A stretch of DNA of 48,943 nucleotides from an uncultured Flammeovirgaceae bacterium. Lineage in GTDB: Bacteria; Bacteroidota; Bacteroidia; Cytophagales; Cyclobacteriaceae. Positions 1 to 10,202 of this stretch are shown here, piece by piece (within the stretch, counting starts at the first letter, position 1; each line of letters begins with the position of its first letter). Made by a program: the position numbers and the translations under genes. Below the pieces are notes generated by a model. The model did no database searches. It was given only the letters and a program-made list of their open reading frames with translations, and was not told where the DNA came from. The DNA lies in the NCBI GenBank assembly GCA_913045135.1, contig CAJWQD010000014.1:1-48943 (forward strand), written 5' to 3'.

Positions 1-445
1 TTTTTTTTCTTCCTTCAAAGGCAAATGGAGAAGTTACAATACCCACAGTCAAAATACACATCTCTTGAGCAATAGATGCAATCACTGGTGCTGCACCTGT
101 TCCTGTTCCTCCACCCATTCCTGCTGTAATGAAAATCATCCTGGTATCTTCTCCAAGAAGCTCTCTGATCTCTTCTTTGCTTTCTATTGCGGCATTTTTT
201 CCCTTCTCAGGATTGGCTCCCGCCCCTAATCCACTTGTCAAATTAATCCCTATTTGGAGCTTATTGGGTACTGGGCTCATTTGAAGTGCTTGACTATCTG
301 TATTACAGACCACAAATTCTACATCTTTAATCCCTTGGTTAAACATGTAATTAACAGCATTACTGCCGCCACCCCCTACACCAATAACCTTAATAATTGA
401 TTTATGATGGGTGGGCAAATCGAATGCATAGGTATTTTCTGCCAT
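1..445 (-). CDS. ftsZ: Cell division protein FtsZ, N-terminal part (cut by window edge)
   Basis: Tubulin-like GTPase that polymerises into the cytoplasmic Z-ring at mid-cell. The visible 148 codons begin MAENTYAF and contain the first nucleotide-binding glycine loop ([11 protein letters not shown], about residues 21-31) and the tubulin signature [10 protein letters not shown] near residue 110. The reading frame runs off position 1, so the GTPase C-terminal half and the FtsA-binding tail are not visible. It lies 33 nt downstream of ftsA, the usual dcw order. No separate promoter is obvious in that gap, so transcription probably continues from ftsA. Identification is secure; only the 3' end is missing. 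Confidence 0.97.
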   Translation of the reverse strand, partial: MAENTYAFDLPTHHKSIIKVIGVGGGGSNAVNYMFNQGIKDVEFVVCNTDSQALQMSPVPNKLQIGINLTSGLGAGANPEKGKNAAIESKEEIRELLGEDTRMIFITAGMGGGTGTGAAPVIASIAQEMCILTVGIVTSPFAFEGRKK

Positions 446-478
446 GATTATTTAATTTAAATGTTTTATTTAATTTTT

Positions 479-1774
479 TTAATATTCTTGTTTATCCTTT
501 ATGTCGTCTAAGAGCAGTTCTTTGGTCCGCTCCAGCATGTTCCCAAAAAAATTTGAATTCTTTTTATCCTTTACCTTACGCTCCGAGAAATCAGCGGTTT
601 CTTTATAATTTGATTCTCTAATATCCAGTGCTTTGAAACCAGTCAATACTAAGCCTACTGAAGTAGCATACATAGGACTTTTTGCGTTTTCATCCTTACT
701 TTTCCCTAAATGCTCATTGGGATAACCCACGCGAGTATCGAGGCCAGTCATGTATTCAAATAATTGTTTTAAATTATTTAATTGTGATCCACCCCCTGTC
801 ACAACAATTCCAGCAGCTAATTTTTTGTGATAGCCTGAGGAAATGATTTCGGTATGAACCATTTCGATAATTTCTTCCATTCTCGCCTCAATAATATGAG
901 CAAGGTTTTTGATAGAAATCTCTTTGGCAGGTCTATTCCTAAAGCCGGGAATTGCCACAATTTCATTAGGATTCGCCTCATCGGAGATCGCTCGACCAAA
1001 CTTTGTTTTTAATAATTCTGCTTGGTTGTGCATCACCAAACATCCCTGCTTAATGTCAGAAGTAACAATATTACCTCCAAATGGAATGACTGCCGTGTGC
1101 CTGATAATATTGTCATAAAAAATTGCAATATCTGTTGTCCCTCCACCTATATCCACTAAACAAACACCAGCCTCTTTTTCTTCTTCACTTAGTACTGCAA
1201 GACTAGAAGCCAGCGGTTCAAGAATCAAATTTTCAATTTTTAATCCTGCTCGCTTAATGCATTTATTAATATTATTGATAGCATTGGTTTGTGCAGTAAT
1301 GATATGGAAATCAGCTTCCAGCTTAACACCAGACATTCCGACAGGATCCTTGATGCCTTCCTCATAATCTACCAAATAGTCCTGAGGCATCACATGAATA
1401 ATTTCACTACCCGGTGGAATAACAATCCGATACATATCATTGGCGAGACGACTGACATCTTCAACTGTTATTTCATCGTTGGTATTTCTGGTGATTGACC
1501 CATGATGAACGGCACTTTTAATGTGTTGACCCGCAATACCTACGTTAACCACGTTAATATCTATTTCTGATTGTGTACTTGCTTCCTCTATGGCGGTCTC
1601 TATCGCCTTTACCGTTTTATCAATATTGGTCACAATACCGCGGATTACACCATCTGAAATAGCTTTTCCCATACCTAATATTTCCAATTTTCCAAATTCA
1701 TTTTTCCTGCCTACAATCGCACAGATTTTAGTTGTACCTATATCTAGGCCTACAATTATTTTATCCTTATCCAT
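479..1774 (-). CDS. ftsA: Cell division protein FtsA
   Basis: Actin-like ATPase that tethers FtsZ filaments to the inner face of the cytoplasmic membrane and recruits late division proteins. The 431-aa product has phosphate-1 motif GLDIGTTK at residues 9-16 and phosphate-2 motif VDIGGGTTD at 207-215, with the FtsA-specific SHS2 region between them. The C-terminus (about the last 20 residues, LERTKELLLDD) can form an amphipathic helix, the expected membrane-targeting element. It follows ftsQ by 15 nt and precedes ftsZ, the canonical order. Length is normal for the family. Confidence 0.97.
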   Translation of the reverse strand: MDKDKIIVGLDIGTTKICAIVGRKNEFGKLEILGMGKAISDGVIRGIVTNIDKTVKAIETAIEEASTQSEIDINVVNVGIAGQHIKSAVHHGSITRNTNDEITVEDVSRLANDMYRIVIPPGSEIIHVMPQDYLVDYEEGIKDPVGMSGVKLEADFHIITAQTNAINNINKCIKRAGLKIENLILEPLASSLAVLSEEEKEAGVCLVDIGGGTTDIAIFYDNIIRHTAVIPFGGNIVTSDIKQGCLVMHNQAELLKTKFGRAISDEANPNEIVAIPGFRNRPAKEISIKNLAHIIEARMEEIIEMVHTEIISSGYHKKLAAGIVVTGGGSQLNNLKQLFEYMTGLDTRVGYPNEHLGKSKDENAKSPMYATSVGLVLTGFKALDIRESNYKETADFSERKVKDKKNSNFFGNMLERTKELLLDDIKDKQEY

Positions 1775-1789
1775 TATTCATCAATTTAT

Positions 1790-2545
1790 TTACTTGCACA
1801 CAATTTGATTCTTATATTTTAAGTTTACATAGCTGTAGGTGTTCCAACCTTTCTTCGGAAGCACCTCTTTATAAAAAAGCATTAATTTTTTAAATTTTTC
1901 TTCTATCTCTTCAGGCTGTCCAAATAGGATCAATTGTTTGGTTACTTGTGGCCATAGAGTCAATTCATCATCTTCACTCACAGAAAGCTGTGCAATTTGA
2001 GCCTTCCACATGTCGTTGTTATCAATAAAAAGCAAAAATTTCATCAATTGTTTCCCAAAATCATTCTCGCCCAAATGAGTCGTCCATTGACCCTCTTTCA
2101 TTAAGGAAATAAGGGGAACTCGCACAGTATAATCTGGATTCATTGGTAATAACTTACCCGTCACATCTATATACTGATCAGAACCTTGAGAACTCATCAA
2201 ACGACCAATAGGTTGTGCCGGAGATACATTGGCTCCCAAAACTCCATTTACGTTAATGAAAACATCAATTTCAGCAACGAAAGGATTTTCCTCCACTTGT
2301 GTTTCCAGCAACTTAATATCAACTTGGTCAAAATTGGCTCCTAATACAGAGGCCGAATTCCCCATTTCAAATAGCGTTTGAATTTCAAATTTATCAATGA
2401 GATAAAAATCTTGATTGTTCAGGATTTCAATTTGAATTCCACTCACTTTTCGCTCAGAGATTCTCAACGCCCGAAAACTGATCAAAAAAATCAAGATTAA
2501 AATGCCTGTAGAATAAATTAATATGTTTTTTAAACCAGTATTCAT
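1790..2545 (-). CDS. ftsQ: Cell division protein FtsQ
   Basis: Bitopic membrane protein of the divisome (FtsQ/DivIB), thought to link FtsL/FtsB and the septal synthase to the early ring. The 251-aa product has a short cytoplasmic N-terminus, one membrane helix at about residues 7-24, and a periplasmic domain whose first part (about 35-110) fits a POTRA fold followed by the FtsQ beta domain. Sequence conservation in this family is low, so the call rests on topology, size and position between murC (1-nt gap) and ftsA (15-nt gap). Confidence 0.9.
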   Translation of the reverse strand: MNTGLKNILIYSTGILILIFLISFRALRISERKVSGIQIEILNNQDFYLIDKFEIQTLFEMGNSASVLGANFDQVDIKLLETQVEENPFVAEIDVFINVNGVLGANVSPAQPIGRLMSSQGSDQYIDVTGKLLPMNPDYTVRVPLISLMKEGQWTTHLGENDFGKQLMKFLLFIDNNDMWKAQIAQLSVSEDDELTLWPQVTKQLILFGQPEEIEEKFKKLMLFYKEVLPKKGWNTYSYVNLKYKNQIVCK

Positions 2546-2546
2546 A

Positions 2547-3911
2547 TCAGGTATAAAAAGACTTTATTATGGGTACCAATGTATCTATATTCCCTGCCCC
2601 AACAGTTAATAATACCTCTACTTGAGAGTCTTCTAGAACCATCGGAAAATCGTCTAAACTGGCGATTTTTTTATTTACTTTTGTAATATTATCTAAGATT
2701 AAATGGGCATCAACACCAGGTATAGCCTCCTCACGTGCAGGGTAAATATCTAATAAAATAATCTCATCTGCTAGTGACAACTTTTCGGCAAATTCTTGAT
2801 GGAAGTCCCTCGTTCTCGTAAATAAATGAGGCTGAAATATCACAGTAATTTTCTTCTTAGGATAAAGTTTTTTGACCGACTTAAGTAAAGCGTCAATTTC
2901 ATTAGGATGGTGGGCGTAATCATCTATAAAAATCAAATCAGATTGATCCAATATGAATTCAAATCTTCTTTTGACACCCTGATAGCTCTCAATGGCTTCT
3001 CTTATAAGGTCGGAACTAATACCGCGGTCCAATACTACTGTGATGGCGGCCAATGCATTCTCAACATTATGAAATCCAGGAAAGGCTAAACGGAGGTTTT
3101 TTATGTCAATTGCTCCTGAATAGTCAAATATGAATTTATGTCCTTCAATCCTGATATTCTTGGCTGTGATGTGTGCTCCCGAAAGACCATAAGTCCGATG
3201 TTTTCTCGATAAATGCGTACTCAGCTTTGAGGATACATCTTTGTGTAAAAGAATATCTCCTCTTTGATAAGTTTTGTCGATAAATGCCAAATAACTCTCC
3301 GTCATTTCTTCAGCATTCCCATAGATATCTAAATGGTCTGGATCTAAGGACGTAACAACCGAAAAATCAGGACTTAATTGTAAAAAAGATCGATCGAATT
3401 CATCTGCTTCAACCACAACAACAGTCTCTTGATCACCCATCAGTAGATTACTGTCATAATTTGTCATGATACCTCCTACAAAAGCAGAACAATCTTTAGC
3501 ACTACTGTACATCACATGTGCAACCATAGAAGAAGTAGTCGTCTTTCCATGAGTTCCAGCAATTGCTATAGAAAAATTATCTTGAGTAATCATTCCCAAA
3601 ACTTCCGATCTTTTTTTTATTTGAAATCTCCCTACTTTAAAAAACTTCAACAGCTTAGAGGATGATGGTATCGCTGGAGTATAGACTACTAAAGTTTGTG
3701 AGTCTTCGATATACTTTTCAGAGAGCTCACTTATATTATCTTCATAATGTACCTCGATACCCAAGGCTTCCAAGGAACGGGTAAGGGGTGTTAACGATCT
3801 ATCATATCCGGCCACTGAAAACCCTCGATGTTTAAACCATTTTGCCAGTGCCGACATACCTATGCCTCCAATCCCTAAAAAATATACACTATGTAATTGA
3901 GTCAAATTCAT
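2547..3911 (-). CDS. murC: UDP-N-acetylmuramate--L-alanine ligase MurC
   Basis: Cytoplasmic Mur ligase that adds L-alanine to UDP-MurNAc using ATP, the first step of the peptidoglycan stem peptide. The 454-aa protein has the N-terminal UDP-binding loop GIGGIGMSALA (about residues 13-23) typical of MurC, the ATP P-loop GTHGKT at 119-124, and the central and C-terminal ligase domains. GTHGKT (His instead of Asn) is the MurC/Mpl form of the Mur P-loop. Mpl is unlikely because of the dcw position. The start overlaps the murG stop by 4 nt, suggesting translational coupling. Confidence 0.97.
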   Translation of the reverse strand: MNLTQLHSVYFLGIGGIGMSALAKWFKHRGFSVAGYDRSLTPLTRSLEALGIEVHYEDNISELSEKYIEDSQTLVVYTPAIPSSSKLLKFFKVGRFQIKKRSEVLGMITQDNFSIAIAGTHGKTTTSSMVAHVMYSSAKDCSAFVGGIMTNYDSNLLMGDQETVVVVEADEFDRSFLQLSPDFSVVTSLDPDHLDIYGNAEEMTESYLAFIDKTYQRGDILLHKDVSSKLSTHLSRKHRTYGLSGAHITAKNIRIEGHKFIFDYSGAIDIKNLRLAFPGFHNVENALAAITVVLDRGISSDLIREAIESYQGVKRRFEFILDQSDLIFIDDYAHHPNEIDALLKSVKKLYPKKKITVIFQPHLFTRTRDFHQEFAEKLSLADEIILLDIYPAREEAIPGVDAHLILDNITKVNKKIASLDDFPMVLEDSQVEVLLTVGAGNIDTLVPIIKSFYT

Positions 3912-5023
3912 GTAGCTAATTCAATTATTTTTTTTGCTATGTCTATTGCCGCATTAGGGCGACCCATAGCAGCTATATTTTCACTCAATCCTTTTTGCTG
4001 CTTCTCATCTAAAAGTAGAGACAATGCGGTTTTTAATAGCATCTTTCTCGCCATAGCATCTGATACCATCAAGGCAGCCCCACGTGATATCAAATTTTGA
4101 GCATTTAAAGTCTGGTGATCCGCTACAACATTTGGTGAGGGTATTAAGATACTGGGCTTTGCACTCAACATCAGCTCAGAAATTGACATTGCACCTGCCC
4201 TACTGACTACGGCGTCTGCAATCGTATAAGCATACTGCATTTCTTTAATAAAATCATACATCCTCAAACGTTCATTCCATGGCTTTTTCATTTCACTCAT
4301 GATTTGAGAATAATAAAAACCACCCGTCTGCCATATCAATTGAATATCTGCTGACCAAAGTTGTTCTAGTCCCAAAAAAATGCTTTCATTGACTGTTTTC
4401 GCGCCTAGACTTCCCCCGATAACTAATAATGTTTTTTTATCTGGATTTAATTTAAAAAACGCATAAGCTTTACCTGCTTGCGGAGAGTCTTGAAAAATAT
4501 CTTTACGGACAGGGTTCCCTGTAAGGACTATTTTATGCTTTGGGAAAAACTTATCCATGTTCTCATAAGCTACGCAGATGGTTGAAACTGATTTTGATAA
4601 CCACTTATTGGTAAGGCCTGCGTAGGAATTTTGCTCTTGAATGAGGGTGGGAATTTTGTTTAATGTTGCCATGCACAATAATGGGCCACTTGCATAACCT
4701 CCAACGCCCACAACCACATCCGGCTTAAAACTTCTGATCAATTGAAAAGACTTCATCAAACTCCACATAAGTTTAATCGGAAATATCAAATTCTTAATAC
4801 TTATGCGTCTTTGTAATCCACTTATCCAAAGACCTTCAATCTCAAAACCTGCTTCCGATACCTTTTTCATCTCCATTTTACCCCGGGCACCTACAAAAAG
4901 TATTTGAACATCTGAATTTAGAGCTTTCAATGCTTGTGCAATTGATATAGCAGGATAAATATGCCCCCCAGTCCCACCACCACTTATCATAATACGATAT
5001 GTCCTATGTCTGATCCCCATCAT
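3908..5023 (-). CDS. murG: Lipid II synthase MurG (UDP-GlcNAc transferase)
   Basis: Peripheral membrane GT28 glycosyltransferase that transfers GlcNAc to lipid I, making lipid II. The 371-aa product has the N-terminal glycine loop GGGTGGH at residues 15-21, a second glycine-rich loop GGSLGAKTVNE, and the conserved donor-site region SRAGAMSISE in the C-terminal Rossmann domain. The chosen start overlaps the ftsW stop by 4 nt, and its own end overlaps murC by 4 nt. An internal Met at residue 12 immediately before the glycine loop could in principle be used, but the overlap arrangement favours the upstream ATG. Confidence 0.97.
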   Translation of the reverse strand: MMGIRHRTYRIMISGGGTGGHIYPAISIAQALKALNSDVQILFVGARGKMEMKKVSEAGFEIEGLWISGLQRRISIKNLIFPIKLMWSLMKSFQLIRSFKPDVVVGVGGYASGPLLCMATLNKIPTLIQEQNSYAGLTNKWLSKSVSTICVAYENMDKFFPKHKIVLTGNPVRKDIFQDSPQAGKAYAFFKLNPDKKTLLVIGGSLGAKTVNESIFLGLEQLWSADIQLIWQTGGFYYSQIMSEMKKPWNERLRMYDFIKEMQYAYTIADAVVSRAGAMSISELMLSAKPSILIPSPNVVADHQTLNAQNLISRGAALMVSDAMARKMLLKTALSLLLDEKQQKGLSENIAAMGRPNAAIDIAKKIIELAT

Positions 5024-6183
5024 TTTATGCTTTCTATATTCTTTAATTGATTGCCCTTAGCACCTCTAGAAAAAGAAGAGAACTCACTTTGGGTGACACT
5101 CAAAATCATCCCAATAGCAATACCAAAAAATAATTGAGACGTCCCTCCCATACTTACCAATGGTAGTGTTACGCCGGTTATGGGGCCAAGACCTAGGGTT
5201 ACCCCAATATTAATCATCGCTTGGAAAATAATATAGAACACGAGCCCCGAAACTAATAAACCTCCATAGGCTGTCTCGGAATGAGTGGTCGCTTTCATCC
5301 CTCTATATAATAAGCCTAGATATAAAAATATCACTATAATCCCTCCTACAAGACCATACTCCTCTATGATAATCGCATAAATAAAATCAGAATATGCGGA
5401 AGGTAAAAAATTTCTTTGATCACTTTGTCCCGGTCCTTTTCCAAACAATCCGCCTGTAGCAATGGCTGCATAACCTTGTTGGGCTTGATAAGGTATATCA
5501 TCTCCAAAAAAGGTCTCTACCCTACTTATTGCTGTACCTCCACGCTGTCCGAACTTAAAGGCAATCGTCCCAGCAAATCCCCCAATTATTAGTAAAATAC
5601 CAATAAATTTCAGTGGAACGCGTCCGATAAATAAAACCACCATACAAGTACCAAAAAGCATTACAGCACTAGAAATATTCGTCATCGCAATCAAACCACA
5701 GATAAGTCCAATCCAAAATAGCATGGGAATAATAGCCCGTTGAAAATCTTGTATATTCTGTTGTCGCTTGGAAAGCATGCTTGCCAAGGTCACAATTAAG
5801 GCAAGTTTTGCTAAATCGGAGGTCTGAAAAGCTTGATTGATTATCGGTATGGTCAGCCATCTTGAAGCTTCATTGATGTTTGCTCCAAAAAACCAAGTAA
5901 TCACCAATAAAAATACCGATACCCAAAGTAGAAGCTTAGAAATTTTAGTGTAATAGCGGTAATCGATTTTATGTACGACCCACATCGCAAAAAGACTCAA
6001 AAAAACCAAAGCGCCATGCTTCAATAAATAATATTCAGTATTTCCACCTACATATTTGTAAGCTAAACTCCCGGTAGCACTATAAACTACCAAAACACTG
6101 AAAATGGAAAGCAATAAAATAATAAGCCAAATGATTGAATCTCCTTTCAAATTTTTGTATGCCCATTCTTTTACTTTTCTCAT
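5020..6183 (-). CDS. ftsW: Septal peptidoglycan polymerase FtsW (SEDS family)
   Basis: Polytopic membrane protein of the SEDS family; polymerises glycan strands at the septum together with its cognate class B PBP (FtsI). The 387-aa sequence is almost continuous hydrophobic helix, consistent with ten membrane passes. It includes the conserved extracytoplasmic stretch around FGKGPGQSDQRNFLPSAYSDFIYA and the late motif GLGPITGVTLPLVSMGGTS near the C-terminus; both are cited only as location markers. It sits between murD and murG with 4-nt overlaps on each side. The alternative RodA is less likely because of the dcw location. Confidence 0.95.
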   Translation of the reverse strand: MRKVKEWAYKNLKGDSIIWLIILLLSIFSVLVVYSATGSLAYKYVGGNTEYYLLKHGALVFLSLFAMWVVHKIDYRYYTKISKLLLWVSVFLLVITWFFGANINEASRWLTIPIINQAFQTSDLAKLALIVTLASMLSKRQQNIQDFQRAIIPMLFWIGLICGLIAMTNISSAVMLFGTCMVVLFIGRVPLKFIGILLIIGGFAGTIAFKFGQRGGTAISRVETFFGDDIPYQAQQGYAAIATGGLFGKGPGQSDQRNFLPSAYSDFIYAIIIEEYGLVGGIIVIFLYLGLLYRGMKATTHSETAYGGLLVSGLVFYIIFQAMINIGVTLGLGPITGVTLPLVSMGGTSQLFFGIAIGMILSVTQSEFSSFSRGAKGNQLKNIESIK

Positions 6184-7550
6184 GTGTTTGCCGATTTAAA
6201 ATTCAATAATCTCACAGCCTCCTTAAATTGGTTTCCACGATCCTCATAATTTTGAAACATATCAAAACTCGCGCACGCAGGAGATAATAAGACAACATCA
6301 CCTGGACTTGCAAACTCCCTACCCTTTTTTATTGCTTCACTCATTGAGCTTGCATGACTCATAAAGGAAACTTTACCTTTAAAATGATTTTCGATTTTAA
6401 TATTGTCTTTACCTAAGCTAACTATCCCTCTGACTTTTTGGTCCACCCATTCATCTAAGACAGAATAATCATTACCTTTATCGATACCTCCTGCAATCCA
6501 TATGATGGATTCTTTTATACCCTCCAAGGCGGAACAGACTGCATCAACATTGGTAGCCTTTGAATCGTTAATAAATTTCACTTGATCAATTACTGCAACA
6601 ATCTCTAATCGATGTGGAGCATTTTCGAAGGATTTTATATGTTCTGAAATTTTATTAAAGGGTATTTCTAACCTCATAGCGCACAAGACAGCAAACATGG
6701 CGTTCATCTTATTATGAAGACCAATCAAGGGAATATCGGTTAAGGGTATCGCTTCTTTATTTGTTTGTTTTTCAACATTAAAAATTAAGTGATTTCTATC
6801 TATAAATGCCCCTTTTTTTGAATGAGTAGTTGCCGATACGGCAAATAAACTTGCAGTTATATTTCGGTTGTTGACTTCTTCAACTACAGCACTACTATCT
6901 TCACAGTAAATGAAGGAAGATTTTGAAGTAACATTCTCAATCATTCTGAATTTAGAGGCCACATATCTTTTAAAATTATTATCATATCGATCCAAATGAT
7001 CAGGAGTAATATTCAATAATATTGAAATATCAGGCTTAAATTCAATGATGTCATCTAGCTGAAAAGAGCTGATTTCAACGACATAAAGATCATATTTTTT
7101 TTCAGCTACTTTTTTGGCTAGGCTGTATCCTACATTTCCAGCTAAAGCTACGTTAAAACCTGCTTCTTTTAATAAATGATAGGTCAACAAAGCCGTAGTC
7201 GTTTTTCCGTTAGTACCGGTAATTCCTATGATTTTAGCTTCATGAGATATGTGCCTAAAGGCAAACTCAATTTCAGAAATGATCACTACCCCTTGAGTTT
7301 TCAAATCCTTAATTAAAGTACTATCTTCAGATATTCCCGGACTTTTTATTATCGTATCTGCCTTTTTAATTAAATTAAATGTATGCTGTTTTTCTTCAAA
7401 CATCACCCCTAATTCATCGAACTTTTGCTTTGTTTTAGAGGGAATTATACCAAGATCTGAAACAAAAACGTCATAATGATTCTTTACAGCTAAAATGGCA
7501 GCACCTACTCCACTTTCTCCAGATCCTAATATGACAACGCTTTCTTTCAT
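6180..7550 (-). CDS. murD: UDP-N-acetylmuramoyl-L-alanine--D-glutamate ligase MurD
   Basis: Cytoplasmic Mur ligase that adds D-glutamate to UDP-MurNAc-L-Ala. The 456-aa protein has the N-terminal Rossmann-type loop ILGSGESGVGAA, the ATP P-loop GTNGKT at residues 112-117, a central-domain motif NITPDHLDRY, and the C-terminal domain with the NDSKATN motif typical of MurD substrate/ATP binding. It is 7 nt downstream of mraY and overlaps ftsW by 4 nt. Length and motif order are normal. Confidence 0.97.
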   Translation of the reverse strand: MKESVVILGSGESGVGAAILAVKNHYDVFVSDLGIIPSKTKQKFDELGVMFEEKQHTFNLIKKADTIIKSPGISEDSTLIKDLKTQGVVIISEIEFAFRHISHEAKIIGITGTNGKTTTALLTYHLLKEAGFNVALAGNVGYSLAKKVAEKKYDLYVVEISSFQLDDIIEFKPDISILLNITPDHLDRYDNNFKRYVASKFRMIENVTSKSSFIYCEDSSAVVEEVNNRNITASLFAVSATTHSKKGAFIDRNHLIFNVEKQTNKEAIPLTDIPLIGLHNKMNAMFAVLCAMRLEIPFNKISEHIKSFENAPHRLEIVAVIDQVKFINDSKATNVDAVCSALEGIKESIIWIAGGIDKGNDYSVLDEWVDQKVRGIVSLGKDNIKIENHFKGKVSFMSHASSMSEAIKKGREFASPGDVVLLSPACASFDMFQNYEDRGNQFKEAVRLLNFKSANT

Positions 7551-7557
7551 TTATACT

Positions 7558-8745
7558 TTATCTCAATTTTAAAGTTGCCAATGTAATAACAGCTAATAGA
7601 ATACCTACCGTCCAAAATCTGGTTACAATTTTGGATTCATGTAAGCCTTTTTTCTGAAAGTGGTGATGAATGGGTGACATCAAAAAGATTCGCTGACCTT
7701 CACCCCACTTCCTCTTTGTATATTTAAAATAACCCACTTGTATAATTACTGAAAGCAGTTCGATAAAAAATATACCGCACAACAACGGAATCAAAAGTTC
7801 TTTTCGGATAGCCAAAGCTAATACGGCAACGATGCCTCCCAATGCCAAACTTCCGGTATCCCCCATAAAGACTTGGGCCGGAAAAGCATTATACCACAAA
7901 AAGCCAATGCAGGCACCCACCAAGGCTGCACAAAAAATAACCAATTCTCCTGAATTTGGGATATACATGATATTGAGATAATTTGAAAAAATTACGTTCC
8001 CTGATAAATAAGCTAAAATGGCGAGTGAAAGTGCAATAATTGCTGTAGTTCCGGCTGCTAATCCATCAATTCCATCCGTAATGTTTACTCCATTAGAGAC
8101 AGCTGTCACAATAAAAGTTACCATCAATAAATAAACGACCCAGGCATATTCATAAAGGAAGTCGGGCAACAACCATGAATACTGAAATTCATTATTTTTA
8201 AAAAATGGGATAGTCGTTGCTAATGATTTGATATCATTAAAAAGCCTGACATCACTGCTATTGAATTCTCTTACGACAATATCAGGATGAAATACCATTG
8301 TCCCTCCCACAAATAACCCTAACCCTACCTGACCAATAATTTTAAATTTACCCCGTAAACCATCTTTATTCTTCCTTTTAATTTTAAGAAAATCATCGAT
8401 AAACCCAATCACACCCATCCAAATGGCAGATATAATTAATAAGAGGATATAAATATTAGTCAGATCAGCAAATAGGAGTGTCGGTATGATGATACCCATA
8501 AGAATGATAATACCTCCCATGGTAGGCGTTCCTTGCTTTTCCATTTGACCAATTAGACCTAAATCCCTGATGGATTCGCCTAACTGAAAAGCTTTCAAGA
8601 GATTGATCAATTTTTGACCGAAAGTGATGGTAATTAACAAAGAGATCAATACAGCAAGTCCAGCCCTAAAAGAGATATATTGGAAAACACCTACCCCAAA
8701 TAAATCAAATTCCTGATCGATATAGTCAAAGAAGTGATACAGCAT
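7558..8745 (-). CDS. mraY: Phospho-N-acetylmuramoyl-pentapeptide transferase MraY
   Basis: Integral membrane enzyme that transfers phospho-MurNAc-pentapeptide to undecaprenyl phosphate, forming lipid I. The 395-aa product has about ten membrane helices and the family motifs: GTPTMGG near residue 72, the aspartate pair [20 protein letters not shown], and [11 protein letters not shown], which together form the Mg2+/nucleotide site. A late HHHFQKKG histidine motif is also present. At about 395 aa it is somewhat longer than the E. coli enzyme because of an extra loop near residues 170-200, a size usual for Bacteroidota as I recall. The start shares a base with the murE stop. Confidence 0.97.
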   Translation of the reverse strand: MLYHFFDYIDQEFDLFGVGVFQYISFRAGLAVLISLLITITFGQKLINLLKAFQLGESIRDLGLIGQMEKQGTPTMGGIIILMGIIIPTLLFADLTNIYILLLIISAIWMGVIGFIDDFLKIKRKNKDGLRGKFKIIGQVGLGLFVGGTMVFHPDIVVREFNSSDVRLFNDIKSLATTIPFFKNNEFQYSWLLPDFLYEYAWVVYLLMVTFIVTAVSNGVNITDGIDGLAAGTTAIIALSLAILAYLSGNVIFSNYLNIMYIPNSGELVIFCAALVGACIGFLWYNAFPAQVFMGDTGSLALGGIVAVLALAIRKELLIPLLCGIFFIELLSVIIQVGYFKYTKRKWGEGQRIFLMSPIHHHFQKKGLHESKIVTRFWTVGILLAVITLATLKLR

Positions 8746-10202
8746 TAGATTTTATTCAGCATTTGAATCAATATTTTTTTATCATCAAAATGTACTTTTT
8801 CCCCTTGAACTTCTTGATAATTCTCGTGCCCTTTACCCGCTACTAAAATCACATCTCTTTTATTAGCAAGATTACAAGCCACACGAATAGCCTCTCTTCG
8901 ATCTACCACCCGCATAACTCTTTTATGATAAACAGGAGAAACTCCATTCATCATGTCGTCCAGTATTTCATCTGGACTTTCAAATCTTGGATTATCACTG
9001 GTTAAAATTACTTTATCACTGTAACTGGTAGCTATAGAAGCCATTTTAGGCCTTTTCTCTTGATCCCTATTCCCACCACATCCTAAGACAGTAATGAGTT
9101 GCTCATTCTTTGTTCTCAGGTTGTCAATAGTTGAAAGTACGTTATTTAATGCATCCGGAGTATGTGCATAGTCAACAATCGCCATTATATTGCGCTCATT
9201 GCTTACATATTCAAATCTTCCTCTTGCACTCCTGCACTGGGATAACTGAATCAGTATCTCTTGTGCATCCTCACCAAGAATCATTGCTACCGAATAAGCC
9301 GTCAAAATATTGTAAGCATTGAATAATCCAATCAGTTGGAACCAAATATTTTGACCACTGATACCAAGTTCTAATCCCTGAAAAGTATTGTTAATTAATT
9401 TGGCTGTAAAATCACCATAACCCTTCATGCCATATTTATAAATACGACTTTTGGTATTTTGGATCATAATTTTTCCTCGTTTGTCATCTGCATTTATGAG
9501 GGCAAAAGCATTCTCCTTCAGATGATCAAATAAGATTTTTTTTGCTTTTATATACCCATCAAAAGATTGATGATAATCTAAATGGTCATGTGACAAATTA
9601 GTAAATATCCCTCCTGCAAAGGATAGCCCTGAAGTACGCTCTTGGACCAATGCATGAGAACTGACCTCCATGAAAACATATTGACACCCCTTTGCGAGCA
9701 TTTTCACTAAAAGTTCATTTATAGTAATGACATCTGGAGTAGTTAAATGGGAAGGGATTATGTTATTACCGATGATATTTTCTACCGTTGATAATAGGCC
9801 TACTTGATAACCCAAACGACTGAATAATGAGTGTAATAAAGTAGCAGAAGTCGTCTTACCATTGGTACCCGTGATCCCAATGAGTTTTAACTTTTTAGAC
9901 GGATGATCATAAAAATTATCAGCAATCACTCCCAGTTCCTTTGCACAATTATCTGTTTCGATAATGGTAATATTATCACTGAATCCTACTTGTGATTTCT
10001 CAATAAGTAAGGCTACAGCCCCTTGGGCCACTGCTTGCTCAAGATGATCGTGACCGTCACTGTTCAGTCCTTGAATAGCTACAAATAAGTCTCCTTGCCG
10101 AACCTTTCTCGAATCAAAAGTTAAACCACTGATTTCTCTATCCCTGTTTCCCGAAATAGACCTCAGCTTTACTCCAAATAATATGTCTTTGAGATTAGCC
10201 AA
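8745..10202 (-). CDS. murE: UDP-MurNAc-L-Ala-D-Glu--meso-DAP ligase MurE
   Basis: Cytoplasmic Mur ligase adding the third stem-peptide residue. The 485-aa protein has the P-loop GTNGKT at residues 112-117, [11 protein letters not shown] in the central domain, and the substrate-selecting motif DNPR at 403-406. DNPR is the established marker for meso-diaminopimelate rather than lysine, so the sacculus is predicted to be the Gram-negative DAP type. It overlaps ftsI by 8 nt and mraY by 1 nt. In many other bacteria murF would follow; here mraY follows directly, and murF is not in the window. Confidence 0.97.
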   Translation of the reverse strand: MANLKDILFGVKLRSISGNRDREISGLTFDSRKVRQGDLFVAIQGLNSDGHDHLEQAVAQGAVALLIEKSQVGFSDNITIIETDNCAKELGVIADNFYDHPSKKLKLIGITGTNGKTTSATLLHSLFSRLGYQVGLLSTVENIIGNNIIPSHLTTPDVITINELLVKMLAKGCQYVFMEVSSHALVQERTSGLSFAGGIFTNLSHDHLDYHQSFDGYIKAKKILFDHLKENAFALINADDKRGKIMIQNTKSRIYKYGMKGYGDFTAKLINNTFQGLELGISGQNIWFQLIGLFNAYNILTAYSVAMILGEDAQEILIQLSQCRSARGRFEYVSNERNIMAIVDYAHTPDALNNVLSTIDNLRTKNEQLITVLGCGGNRDQEKRPKMASIATSYSDKVILTSDNPRFESPDEILDDMMNGVSPVYHKRVMRVVDRREAIRVACNLANKRDVILVAGKGHENYQEVQGEKVHFDDKKILIQMLNKI